A stretch of 54,018 nucleotides of DNA from Symsagittifera roscoffensis. Its lineage: Eukaryota; Xenacoelomorpha; Acoela; Convolutidae. This document shows, piece after piece, positions 11,661-21,054 of the stretch. The position numbers and the translations under genes are program-made. The stretch covers positions 32,763,710-32,817,727 of the forward strand of contig NC_087069.1 of NCBI RefSeq assembly GCF_963678635.1. Reading direction: 5' to 3'. Position 1 is the stretch's first letter. Every line of letters begins with the position of its first letter. Below the pieces are notes generated by a model that saw nothing but the letters and a program-made list of their open reading frames with translations, was not told where the DNA came from and did no database searches.

Positions 11661-12525
11661 TTTATAGTGCTGACTAGAAAAAAAAATACAAGTTAAGTGC
11701 TGAGCTCCCTTAACTTGTATTTTTTTTCTAGACACTTGTAAATACTCAAAAGCATTTGTTTTTTTTGTGACGTATTCCTGTTAATGTCCATCGCAATGAA
11801 CTATTGGTCCAAAAAGTCATTTTAAAAAAAATAAAACCCCATAAAAATTGCAGCCAAAAAATTAAAGTTTGGTTTTTTGAATATTTTGTTTGAGCAATTG
11901 AACAATTTGCAGGCTGGTCTCAATGCATAGTATGTGCGAGTTCTTCAAAACCTGAGCAACTGAAGGGTTATTTTACAAATTGAGAGTTTTTGTGACATGT
12001 GATCTGTTACGGACACAACCCAAAAAATTGTGGAAAAAAAAAGAAAAAATTGATGATAATTTCTGAGTGTATTGAATAATTCTTATCATTCAGTTTACAA
12101 ATTTGAAAAAAATACTAATCACGGACCTCGTGAAGTTCTCTGTACTTATGGAATTACATAAAAATTGTTATAGAAATTGAGATTACAGTTTTGATATTTG
12201 CGGGCATGCTCAAATAGCTCTCTAAAACCCAGAAATATTAGGCAAATTTTAGTCGTTATTCAAAAAAGAAGGTAGATTCATTTTCCTAAACCTTACAGTC
12301 AAGTTCAAGTAGAAATTAGAACCTGTAGACGTAGTAAACCAACTGCACGTCATGGATTTAATTGAATCAACTATGGAGATTGAACTAAAGATTTCGATTG
12401 GACTTATAGGTTGGTAAGGGGTACTTTTCAAATTATTAGTAATTTCACTAAGAGACTGATGTTTCTGAGGGACCATTTCTTAGAAGTTTGCATGGAAACC
12501 TATTTAATAGCCATTTGTTTTTCAC
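11661..12525. repeat. repeat module B, copy 2
   Basis: Second copy of module B. It begins with a long hairpin (11674-11731) whose left arm is missing from copy 1. It ends near TTGTTTTT, after which the two duplication units diverge. Confidence 0.75.
11674..11731. repeat. long hairpin at the array/module B border
   Basis: Arms of about 23-24 nt (CTAG, A-run, TACAAGTTAAG and its complement CTTAACTTGTA, T-run, CTAG) around an 11-nt loop (TGCTGAGCTCC). Pairing is complete apart from one extra A in the left A-run. Copy 1 of the border (7040-7090) has only the right arm. Confidence 0.8.
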
Positions 12526-12659
12526 AAAGCGCATTTTCAAAAAAAAAAACGTTTTTGGCGCTCATCTCCATTTTGAGCGTAAATTTAAACCATTTGCAAA
12601 CACATCACTAATTCAAGTGAAGCTTGCTGAACTGGCTATTAGTAATTTACGGCTCTAAA

Positions 12660-13475
12660 CAGGGGCGAATCTAGGATTTTCTTGAGTGGGGCTGATTTTT
12701 AAAAAAAATTTCGAAAATTTTGTCGACCTGTTGTTAAGGTCTTTAAGGTTTTGAAGGTTTAGGCAAAATTTGGAAAAAACAGGCCAAAAAAGGCGTTTTT
12801 AGTCACTTTTTGGAAAATTATGTATATATTGCCCCCCCCCCCCCCCCCCCCTCAAAATTAGTATATATTGGCGCCTTTAAAAAAATTAAGGGTAAGGGTC
12901 CGTCACCAAGAACGGATACCTCAAAATAGTACAAAATTTCCAAGTTTTCAAGTTATTTCACGAAGGGAATCCGATGGCGAAAAGTTTAAATTGTCTATTG
13001 GAGTAATTCAACCGACAAAAATTGAAAATATTTCAAGTTATTTCTTAGACTGAATCGGTTTGCGAACGGTGAGTTTTTCTTAAGCAAGTTTATCAAGCCG
13101 TGAAACTTTAAATTTTTTCAAGTTATTTCAAGAAGGGAATCGGATGGCCAAAACTTAAATTTTTCAACCACGAACCAGTCAACGACATAGACAAGCTATG
13201 AATATTTGAACTATTTTAAGTTATGTTACAGGCCAAATCGGTTGGCGCAAAATTATTTTTCTTCAGCAAGCTATTCAAGCTTTGAAAATTTGAAAATTTG
13301 CAAGCTAATTCACGACGGGAATCAGATGGCGAAAAATTTTTTGTTGAAGCTTTTCAAGTGACGAAAATTTGAAATATTTCAAGTTGTTTCATAAAACGAA
13401 TCGGTTCGAGAGAAAAAAAGCAATTTTTTTAAGCAAGACATTCAAACTTCAACCCCCCTCATAAATCCGCCCCTG
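12660..13475. mobile_element. non-autonomous hAT element (MITE-like)
   Basis: The element starts CAGGGGCGAATCTA and ends with the inverted form of CAGGGGCGGATTTA. It is flanked by an exact 8-bp direct repeat GCTCTAAA (12652-12659 and 13476-13483). An 8-bp target duplication and CAGGGGCG termini are characteristic of the hAT superfamily. At 816 bp there is no transposase. The interior holds a run of 20 C (12832-12851) and a tandem repeat: CAAGTTATTTC, then GGGAATC, GATGG and AAAA at 12948, 13117 and 13300, alternating with a related half-unit at about 13030, 13218 and 13378. Confidence 0.85.
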
Positions 13476-13483
13476 GCTCTAAA

Positions 13484-14608
13484 CTATAACTAGTAATGAC
13501 ACAAAAATCTTGCAATCGCTATTTAGTTTTATTCACATGGACATCGATAATAAAAACGGGTTTTCGCCGTTTTTGTTTCTGAAATATGGGCTAAAAAGGA
13601 AATTTTTTGACTCGATTTCCTGTTACTATACTTTTAATTCGTTTTCTCGAAATTGAGTAACTGTTCTGTCTTGTTTTTCATTTAATTGCAGCCAGCATCT
13701 CGAACTGGTTTATATCCGATTTATTTGAGTCAATTTTTTTTATGTTTGCGGGGAAGGGAGTGAATACTAGTTTAAAACAAATGAACGATGCCTTTAATAA
13801 TTTATACTAGTATAATCTTTGATTTTTTCACTAGAATTTTATCAAAATGAAGACTTCACTCTAGATATGTATCAAAAGTATTGCAAACCGGTTTTTCTCG
13901 ATACTGAATAGATTTGCAAATTTGAAACAAACAAAAAATTGCTTTCGGACGGAAAAAAAACAATATTTTATTCTAGAGCATCTGACAACTTTTGTAGTGC
14001 TCCTTTTGCTTGAAACAAGCAAAAAAAAATAAAACAAATTATCTCTGCTGTTAATTTTTGCAGCCAGCTCTACGATGAATTTTGACACTTTTGAAACACA
14101 AAAAAAAAACACCCTGTCAGGCAAGGAGGATGCTTGACAGTGCCAGAGACACTGTATGTGACCGAAAAATTATCATCAATATTTAGAAAACTCGGCGTAT
14201 TTGAAGCCAGATGCAAGCAAGTGTCATAGAAATGAAAGAAAAGTTGTGCACTGCGAAAATTCAGTTTATTATCATGAGAACCAAATAAATGAAATTGAAA
14301 CAGTATTTAAATTTGAAAACTGTCACCGTAATCAGTTATTAACAAACTGTTTGGTGATGTAACAGTTACTGTGGTAGACTAAAGAGCATAAAAACCCTTA
14401 TTTTCAACATGCCCAAATTTGACATTAACATTGTATAAATGTTTCTACTGGGATAATTTAAACAATGCAAAAATTGATACGAAAACTTTCAATGAAAAAT
14501 ACTCCCCATCAAACCACAAAAAATTATACAAATGCTTGGCTAGCTAAAGATTGAAAACAACTAATTTTGAAGAAATATACTCTGTTCAATACGTGGAAGA
14601 AAATATAA
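13484..14608. other. non-coding stretch, nothing recognised
   Basis: AT-rich DNA between the hAT element and the LTR element. No exon with splice signals, RNA gene or repeat boundary was seen. A weak six-base stem around 14114-14140 (CTGTCA/TGACAG) is the only structure. Confidence 0.5.
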
Positions 14609-15018
14609 TGAGTTATAACCGAGGTGGTTAACTCATAGAGTAATTTCGGATAGGGTACACCGTCTGCTCGTCACGCTATCTTATTTTCGGCCGGATAGAT
14701 TCGTGCAACTTCTTAGTCTAATACCGATCCTAATCTTACTCTTGTACTATCTAGTCTCAGGGTGTTCAACTAGTCTCTGCTAGGCTCAATAGATCTAGGG
14801 TATACTGGTTTATTGCGGCTGCTGAAGTCTTCTTGGAGAGTCAACTAATTTCTAAGTTAAATTCAAATCTCTCTGGTGCTGAAATTACAAGTAATTCCAG
14901 CACTTACAAATAAGTGGGTTGTTAGTTAGATGGATCATGATTGGTTAATATTAAATACTTTACAGTGGTAAAATATCTAATTTATCCAATCATAAAATGT
15001 AGTTTAGATCAGGTTCCA
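14609..15018 (-). repeat. 3' LTR
   Basis: Left LTR, which is the 3' LTR of this minus-strand element. It matches 30023-30432 at all but two positions (near 14757 and 14767). On the element strand it begins TGGAACC and ends CTCA, the usual TG...CA. The purine-rich GGATGGG just outside it (15019-15025, element strand) may be part of the polypurine tract. Confidence 0.95.
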
Positions 15019-16560
15019 CCCATCCGGGTTTTACAGAGTTTTTTAGAATAGTCTTTCTGTAATTCAAAGGATGGATGATGGGCGTTGGTATTTGGCGAAC
15101 ATCATATTTCTTCTGGGTTCTCTTGTTAGAGAAGTTCCAGGTTCAATCGCTGTGTCTTCTCATGACAACGACTGGGTTTTCGCAACAAACTCAAATCTGA
15201 TTTCAGAATGGTTGGCTATGACAGGTTTTTTCGTTTCATGTAGAGAACTTCTTTGTGTTTTACCTTGTCTGGGAATGGCGTGGAGATTGTGCGTGGAGGG
15301 GATGCCTGGTTACTCGGATCTGTACGTATACTTGAACATCGAGGTGGTCATTGTTCTAGTTCAATGAAGTCCTTTTCTGCGAAGTCAAGTCGTACTCTAA
15401 ATCCTTTGAGTTGTGATTGTGGGCGGCATATTGATTGTGGTTGGCCATTCTTTTTCGAGTGTAGTGGGGTCATTTTGTCTTTGGATGTTCGTCTTTGGTG
15501 TTGTATGCTGATCTATATACTGCAAGATATAATTTACATTTTATAAAATTTTTATTAGTTTGGTGTTTTAGTTATGATTTTGGTTAGTTGTTTTCACAAA
15601 AGCTTTCTGTTTTAGTTCAGTTATTTTGAAGAGTTACTCACCCTTGAGTACCTCTTATTAAAAATAGGAGTGTGGTCACAAAGCGTGGATGTAGCGCGGT
15701 GGGTTAGGCCGGCTATAGAGCATGCTCAGGACGTCCTCTCTGGTGGGTTAGGCCAGGAGTGGGAGTATGATTTCGTGCGGTTTCTGTGAGAGTTCCTGTT
15801 ATGTGATAACGTTTTATGTTGGGTTTATTGTGGTTTTTCTTATGTTTCGTTGGTTGTGTCCTTTTTTCAAAAATCAAATTGTTTTTGGTATGGGTTTGTC
15901 TTTCGACTTTTTTGTGTTTTATTATTTCTTTCTTAGATTTTATAATAGTCTTCAAAAGAATAAATTATCCAGTTTTAAACTGGGTTAATCCGGTTTGGGT
16001 ACCGTTGGTTTCCTTTTCTTAGTCATGCTGTTATTCTATGTGTTGTGGTGTTTAGTAAGCTGCATTGGGTTAAAGGAAAGTTTGAAACTTGTTATCGTGT
16101 GTTAGAGTTGTTGAGTGTGAAAGCTTGAAACTGAAATTCATTATTTAAACAATTCTTCGTGGGCGAGCTGTGCGAGTTTGGATAGAACTCTTGTGCGAGT
16201 GAATGAAAATATCAAAAGGTTAGTACTGCATTTGCGTTTTATCAATTTACTACATAGAATTTCAATTTTATTGCTTGTTTTGGGGAAAAATTAAGTTACA
16301 AATTTTCATCATTATTAGAATTACTGCTTTTAGGGGAATAATTTATAAATTAATTTACTACATTGGTATGAATTTTATTTAATTTAGCTGGTGCAAAAGA
16401 TTATTAGAGTTTTGAACAATTTGAAGAAGTTTTCTATTTTTATTTTTCTTTTGTGTATTTTGCAGATGATCGTGAGATGAAGACTAAAAATCTAAATAAG
16501 ACATGGATAAAGAATGGTTTTATTTTAAATTTATTAGTTAAGAATATATATAAATTATAC
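15019..16560 (-). other. 3' untranslated part of the LTR element
   Basis: About 1.5 kb between the last ORF and the 3' LTR. No conserved domain is visible on either strand. The string GGTGGGTTAGGCC occurs twice 41 bp apart (15699 and 15742). Short plus-strand frames near 15.1-16.0 kb have no coding signature. Confidence 0.5.
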
Positions 16561-16569
16561 TTACCTGTT
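16559..16569 (-). promoter_or_regulatory. consensus 5' splice site overlapping the stop of the 604-aa ORF
   Basis: On the element strand the sequence is AACAG|GTAAGTAT, a full match to the consensus donor. The TAA of the last ORF lies inside it. If used, the stop would be removed and the ORF extended or rejoined to a downstream exon. No acceptor was identified with confidence in the 1.5 kb before the LTR. Confidence 0.5.
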
Positions 16570-18375
16570 AGTCGTCGGGGAAAAACCGTGGTGGAAGATG
16601 TCGTGGATTATGTCGGAATTTGTTAGTAATTTTGCTAGTATGCGAATGATGTTTTTAGTTTGAAGCAGTGGCCAAAGCAATTGAAGTGCTTTAATGGTTT
16701 TTAGTTCTTCAGTGCCAACTGCAAAATCATAAGGTGTGTTTTGGATGAGATTATATAATTTGTGGTTATATTTAGTGTTGTGGATGAATTCTAATATGGG
16801 GATTTCTATAGGTTGAACAAATTCATGTGGGATAAGGAAGGGTCTGGATTCTTCTGCGTTGAAGGTCTTTGTGATGGGACAAAAAATAAACATTTGGGTT
16901 ATGGGATCATAATTGCGAAGAATACCGTGAAGGTTAGTATCTTTGATGCAATATGTGAAGTTAAGAAAAAATGGTGATGTGTATTTAGAGTTAATAAATT
17001 GAAAACGATGGTGTGGTTGTCTTGATGGAGTGTGTAGGTCAAAGTGATTTTGTATAAAGCGGTAATATGTATATGTGTGGGTTTGTTTAGTGCGTAACAT
17101 AATGTCGTGTGAGCAGTGCAAATCTCTTTCATGTGGTGCAAGGAAATGAAAGGTTAGTGAAAATAATTGAAATCTTTCTTTAAAACTTTCGTAAGCTTGT
17201 GTGTCGGTTAGTGCTTCAGAAATGATGTGGTCGAATTTGCGATCAAATATATTGAGTGTAAAAACATATGGTGTTTTGATGAAAAAATTTTCTGTGATTT
17301 GTGGGTTAGCGAAGCGATCATCATCTAAAAATTGGTCTTGGTTAGCTCGGATGATGTTATGATCGTAATATTCTAGCGTATATTCGTTAGCTCGGGGTGC
17401 AGTGTATGTTTTTAGTGATTTTTTATATCCGATGTAAGTAAATTGTCTATGTGTTAGTGGGGTAGTGAGTCGATATAGCATATCTTGATTTCGTTCTATA
17501 CCGATGTGAGTATTAGATAAAGGTAGGCAAAGGGGGTTAGTAAAATGATAATATGATGTCCAATGAAGTGTAGGCATTAAAACTTGTTCATCTACAAAGC
17601 TACGTGTATCGTTAGTATCTGTATGGGTGTTCAAAGTATACTGTGGAAATGAAGGTAAGGTGATTGCTAAAAATTCTTTCGTGTTAGTGTGATTTGCATG
17701 ATTAATATATTCACGGGCTGTTCCTGGTTTTGTTGGAAATGGATGGTTTGGGAATTTTCTTTTGAAAGTGCGGTAAGCTCTATTAGTGCTAATTGATGAT
17801 TCGGTGGATGTGGATGATGGTGCTAATGATGCGGTATAAGCTGAAGAGGGTGTAGGGGTAGGTGGGTTTGATGATTCTATTGTGGATGAAATCTGATTTA
17901 TAGTGGGGTTTTCAAGGTGGAAGGGTTGTTGTTGTAGGGTGATAAAATTATCTAGTTCCTGGGAGATTTGGGGAGTATCTGGAGAATTGGATGATCGGTC
18001 TGAATGAAATGAGGAGTATGTTGGGGTAACTTGTGAAGCATAAGAGGGTGTAGAAATCGATGGGTGTGGGTTATTTGGGGGGATTGGTTGAAAAGGGGGT
18101 TTTGAAAAAACTGAGGGATTGGTTTGAAAATTATTGGATGGAGATGGTTCAGAGTCGGCAAATTCGTCAGGGGTTTCAATATCTGGGTTATTGAGTTGTG
18201 AGATGGAGTATAAAACTGAGATGTGTGAATTAGTGTCTGAATTCATGCCTGATGTTATATTATTGGTTGAGAAATCGGGTGGCGGGAAAGCAAAAAGTGG
18301 AATTATTGTAATTGGAGTGTTGAGGTTGGTTGGGTGTGAATTTGAGCGGTGTAGGGATCCAAGTTGTCGGCTCAT
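16561..18375 (-). CDS. 604-aa ORF of unknown function downstream of env
   Basis: I do not recognise this protein. Residues 1 to about 200 are rich in Pro, Ser, Thr and Asn and look disordered. From about residue 205 to the end the composition is that of a folded domain, with many aromatic and His residues and a few Cys, and there is no obvious membrane segment or signal peptide. Its ATG overlaps the env stop as ATGA (18375-18372), which suggests translation by termination-reinitiation from the env mRNA. Its stop lies inside a perfect splice donor. LTR elements normally end at env, so a long extra ORF here is unusual. It could be an accessory protein, a second surface subunit or a captured host gene. 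Confidence 0.75.
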   Translation of the reverse strand: MSRQLGSLHRSNSHPTNLNTPITIIPLFAFPPPDFSTNNITSGMNSDTNSHISVLYSISQLNNPDIETPDEFADSEPSPSNNFQTNPSVFSKPPFQPIPPNNPHPSISTPSYASQVTPTYSSFHSDRSSNSPDTPQISQELDNFITLQQQPFHLENPTINQISSTIESSNPPTPTPSSAYTASLAPSSTSTESSISTNRAYRTFKRKFPNHPFPTKPGTAREYINHANHTNTKEFLAITLPSFPQYTLNTHTDTNDTRSFVDEQVLMPTLHWTSYYHFTNPLCLPLSNTHIGIERNQDMLYRLTTPLTHRQFTYIGYKKSLKTYTAPRANEYTLEYYDHNIIRANQDQFLDDDRFANPQITENFFIKTPYVFTLNIFDRKFDHIISEALTDTQAYESFKERFQLFSLTFHFLAPHERDLHCSHDIMLRTKQTHTYTYYRFIQNHFDLHTPSRQPHHRFQFINSKYTSPFFLNFTYCIKDTNLHGILRNYDPITQMFIFCPITKTFNAEESRPFLIPHEFVQPIEIPILEFIHNTKYNHKLYNLIQNTPYDFAVGTEELKTIKALQLLWPLLQTKNIIRILAKLLTNSDIIHDIFHHGFSPTTNR

Positions 18376-20369
18376 CGTGGGCTAAAAAAATTATTATTTT
18401 GAGACTGAAAAGCGGTGGTATGGGGTTGTTCTATGATTTGTTCATATATATTTTCATCTAGTGAATGGTGTGTCATTATATGTTGAATGGGACTTTGTGA
18501 TATAGTTGGTCTAAAATTTGGATTATTTGTTATTGCTAAATTTCGAAAATTTCGTGGGACTAGTGATAATGGATGGTTATGTGGTAGGGGTGGTAACTGT
18601 GGTGCTGTAGGCGTAATGTCTACATTGTTATGTTCTTCGTCGTATGTGTTCTGTCTTGTTGCTATTTTTGTGTTGTATTCCTTTATTTGTGAATCTAAAA
18701 GAATTTTGTTTATTGATGATGAAAAAATTCCAAAAAATCCTGCAAATAGTATGCGTGCTACACTTGCTTGTCTATTTACTCGTGTGTGTATAGCGCATGT
18801 ATTATAGATTCCTTTTAAAAGCGAAAAAAGAAATCCTATAAAGTTAAACATTGCGTATAAAATAGTCAATTTTTCTAAGATGTAGTAGGGCCATCCTAGA
18901 AAATCGAGAATTTCATTTTTTAGTGTAACAAAGCTAAAAATATTTATAGGTGAAATATCTTGTGGTCGGTATTTTTCACCGTTTAGATATATATAGTCTT
19001 TAATGTCTTTAAAATATCCGCTATAGTCTTGTGTATAAATATCTGCAAATCCTGCTGTTTCGGCAAGTTTGCGTAAGTTTTGGTCAATTGATTGTCTTTG
19101 TATCGTGTCCATTTGTGTTAATAATTCTTGGAATTGTTGTGTTCTAATGTGATGTTGTATATCGGATTTTGAATATATTCCAATTGATTGTAAGTCAATA
19201 TTTGGGTTTCGAGCAATAGCTCTGATGCTTTCAGGTGAAAATTTTTTGAGTGATTGCATTAATGTGGGATATGGAGTAAGAAGGTAATATTTATCTTCAT
19301 CAGGGTTCAGTTGTACTACATTGTGGCTATTTTCTGATCCACATGGGACTGCGGTATCCCAGAAATAGGTTCGTCTTGAAAGTGTGTCAACGAAGTGTAC
19401 TTTATTCTTATAAAAGATAGGGATTCTTTTATAGCATCGTTTATCTTCAAAAACATATAGTGGTGATACTTTTTTGGTACAGGTATAAAACCATAAAATG
19501 TTTCCTTCATAGTCTAAAAAATTTGATCTATTTCCTGATAGTAAATATCCTGCGTAGGGTATTTTTAATACTGCTAGTGCAAGTGATTGTAGGATTTGTG
19601 TCCTTTCTAATTCGCATAGCTGGTGAAGTGTTTCTAATTCAGATAGTGACATTTCTTGAAAAATTCGGCTAATTGTGTAGTCTAATTTCATATCTAGGTG
19701 AATATCATAGTGGATGTTACCGAAATATGTACTATTCATTAGTGATAGTTCTTGTAAACGTGTGCTTCTAGTGTCATGGGGCTTTAGATGTCCACCAGGT
19801 TGATTTTTACTTTTTTGAAAATCAACTGGTATATATGATGTTCCTTCGTTTATAGGGTGACTTGTGGCGTATGGGTCGATTTTTACTTTTCCAGTGGTCA
19901 TGTCGAATCCTTTTTCGTATTCAACTAATATCTCGGAGTATTGTGTTTTGTGAAGTGGATTTCTGTATTTACATGCAAGTTCTGTTTCTTGATATGTTTG
20001 AAAACGTGTCAATTTATTTTCTATATTGTGTATGTTTCTAAAATTAGAACTTTGTCTTCGTGATGGATGGACTTGTTCATATGGAATTGATTGTATAAAA
20101 TATTTTTCGTGAAATTTTATCATACGTGCGTGTATTTTTGCTACTTGAAATGTTGTACATGTGTCTTCAGGGAACGAAACAATTGTTGCTTGTGTTCTGG
20201 TTGTAGGGTCGCAATAACCTTGGTCGTTTTTACAAGGTAATCTAATTCCTTGATAAATCATTGTGTTGTCTGATAAATCTCGTGTGAGTTGTATTTTTTC
20301 GAGTTGTATTTTCCAATCGAAAAACATTATTTCTTGGTATGATCCAATCGTATGATCCAACACTACCAC
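18372..20369 (-). CDS. env: env-like membrane glycoprotein ORF
   Basis: Long ORF in env position with many Cys and several N-glycosylation sequons (for example NRS near residue 280). A hydrophobic segment at about residues 494-522 looks like the membrane anchor, followed by a second hydrophobic stretch near 538-552 and a polar Pro/Asn-rich tail. The block at residues 245-340, including GYLLSGNRSNF, recalls glycoproteins of chuvirus-like negative-strand viruses and env genes that retroelements have acquired. That is from memory and needs a profile search. The N terminus is uncertain: the first ATG is at 20327, there is no signal peptide at that start, and a Pro/Ser-rich frame directly upstream is separated from it by a 13-bp tandem duplication. 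Confidence 0.7.
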   Translation of the reverse strand: MVVLDHTIGSYQEIMFFDWKIQLEKIQLTRDLSDNTMIYQGIRLPCKNDQGYCDPTTRTQATIVSFPEDTCTTFQVAKIHARMIKFHEKYFIQSIPYEQVHPSRRQSSNFRNIHNIENKLTRFQTYQETELACKYRNPLHKTQYSEILVEYEKGFDMTTGKVKIDPYATSHPINEGTSYIPVDFQKSKNQPGGHLKPHDTRSTRLQELSLMNSTYFGNIHYDIHLDMKLDYTISRIFQEMSLSELETLHQLCELERTQILQSLALAVLKIPYAGYLLSGNRSNFLDYEGNILWFYTCTKKVSPLYVFEDKRCYKRIPIFYKNKVHFVDTLSRRTYFWDTAVPCGSENSHNVVQLNPDEDKYYLLTPYPTLMQSLKKFSPESIRAIARNPNIDLQSIGIYSKSDIQHHIRTQQFQELLTQMDTIQRQSIDQNLRKLAETAGFADIYTQDYSGYFKDIKDYIYLNGEKYRPQDISPINIFSFVTLKNEILDFLGWPYYILEKLTILYAMFNFIGFLFSLLKGIYNTCAIHTRVNRQASVARILFAGFFGIFSSSINKILLDSQIKEYNTKIATRQNTYDEEHNNVDITPTAPQLPPLPHNHPLSLVPRNFRNLAITNNPNFRPTISQSPIQHIMTHHSLDENIYEQIIEQPHTTAFQSQNNNFFSPR

Positions 20370-20673
20370 AAATTCTACTTAATTCTTGTGGTAGTGTTGG
20401 GTATAAGTTATATGTTGGTTCGCTTAGAGGTGCTTGTCGTTGAACTGGTTCTAGTGGTTCAGATAAGCGAGCGTGTCGTTCTTCAAAGGTATATGGGTTA
20501 TCTTGAAAAGAAATTCGTGTAGATGTTTGGGGGTTTTGGGTAGTTGAAGATGGTGTTGGGTTATCTTGGGATGATGTCGGTGAAGACTGACTGTGTGAAT
20601 GTTGGTTAGCAATTTTTGATGGTTTTTGATCTATTCTTTTAGTGAAAAAATTTATGTTTATTGTAGTATTCTT
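20242..20673 (-). CDS. Pro/Ser-rich segment upstream of env, no ATG, frame broken
   Basis: A 143-codon open frame without an ATG, rich in Ser, Pro, Gln and Thr. It starts in the frame next to the 62-aa membrane ORF and ends inside the env reading frame region. The break towards env coincides with a 13-bp tandem duplication. The break towards the upstream membrane ORF coincides with a T6 run. The likely reading is that membrane segment, Pro/Ser-rich stretch and env once formed one longer glycoprotein ORF, now interrupted twice. A separate accessory ORF reached by frameshifting is the alternative. Confidence 0.45.
   Translation of the reverse strand, partial: KNTTININFFTKRIDQKPSKIANQHSHSQSSPTSSQDNPTPSSTTQNPQTSTRISFQDNPYTFEERHARLSEPLEPVQRQAPLSEPTYNLYPTLPQELSRICGSVGSYDWIIPRNNVFRLENTTRKNTTHTRFIRQHNDLSRN
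20337..20362 (-). repeat. 13-bp tandem duplication at the env 5' end
   Basis: GTATGATCCAA occurs at 20337 and again at 20350, a 13-bp period with 11 of 13 positions the same. Thirteen is not a multiple of three, so the duplication alone accounts for the frame change between the Pro/Ser-rich segment and the env ORF. Confidence 0.75.
20357..20400. repeat. perfect 15-bp stem hairpin at the env 5' end
   Basis: CCAACACTACCACAA (20357-20371) and its exact complement (20386-20400) flank a 14-nt loop. It sits where the reading frame changes between the Pro/Ser-rich segment and env. It could be a frameshift-stimulating or other RNA structure, or a footprint of the same event that made the 13-bp duplication. 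Confidence 0.85.
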
Positions 20674-20827
20674 CTAGAAAAAGTATTAGGAGGATTGTTG
20701 CAAGGGCGAATGTGATAATTGCTTTCTTTATACATTTGCATATTGTCAAGATGAGGGATGATAGAAATGTTATAAAAATTACAAATAGTAAAAAAATATC
20801 TGTTCTACTAAAAATGGTTCGTATCAT
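20639..20827 (-). CDS. 62-aa hydrophobic ORF
   Basis: Small protein with two hydrophobic segments (about residues 10-28 and 33-50) separated by a short Cys/Lys-rich stretch, like a double-spanning membrane peptide. Its ATG overlaps the stop of the preceding 76-aa ORF as ATGA. It ends at a T6 run, where a one-base shift would lead into the Pro/Ser-rich segment and on to env, so it may be the membrane-targeting N terminus of the glycoprotein rather than an independent product. Confidence 0.5.
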   Translation of the reverse strand: MIRTIFSRTDIFLLFVIFITFLSSLILTICKCIKKAIITFALATILLILFLEEYYNKHKFFH

Positions 20828-21054
20828 TTAGATAAGTTTTGTGAATCGTACCTGTGGATATAGTCAATAGCTTTTGAAAGCTGGAGGTATAGTTCAAATA
20901 TGGAATAGAAAAATAAAAAAATATTGCAAAAAATGATTAAGATTATTACAAAAGATTCAAAGGTATCAAAAAGAAATATGATGAAAGGTTTAAATATTGT
21001 GAAAAAGTTTGCGAGAATGTTTAGAATTATGGTAACTGGTCGAGAGAAGAGCAT
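20824..21054 (-). CDS. 76-aa hydrophobic ORF
   Basis: Mostly hydrophobic Phe/Ile/Leu-rich protein with two likely membrane segments (about residues 8-28 and 33-55) and a polar C-terminal tail. It opens the 3' gene block, about 0.6 kb after the integrase stop. The stop overlaps the next start as ATGA (20827-20824). No family recognised. Size and hydrophobicity resemble small viral membrane proteins, which is only an analogy. Confidence 0.5.
   Translation of the reverse strand: MLFSRPVTIILNILANFFTIFKPFIIFLFDTFESFVIILIIFCNIFLFFYSIFELYLQLSKAIDYIHRYDSQNLSK

Noticed and set aside
15071-16022. Plus-strand frames near the 3' LTR as an antisense gene
   Set aside because: Short, overlapping in different frames, biased in composition and without any domain, unlike antisense retroviral genes I know.
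16899-17141. 80-codon frame within the 604-aa ORF
   Set aside because: Shadow frame of the longer ORF on the same strand.
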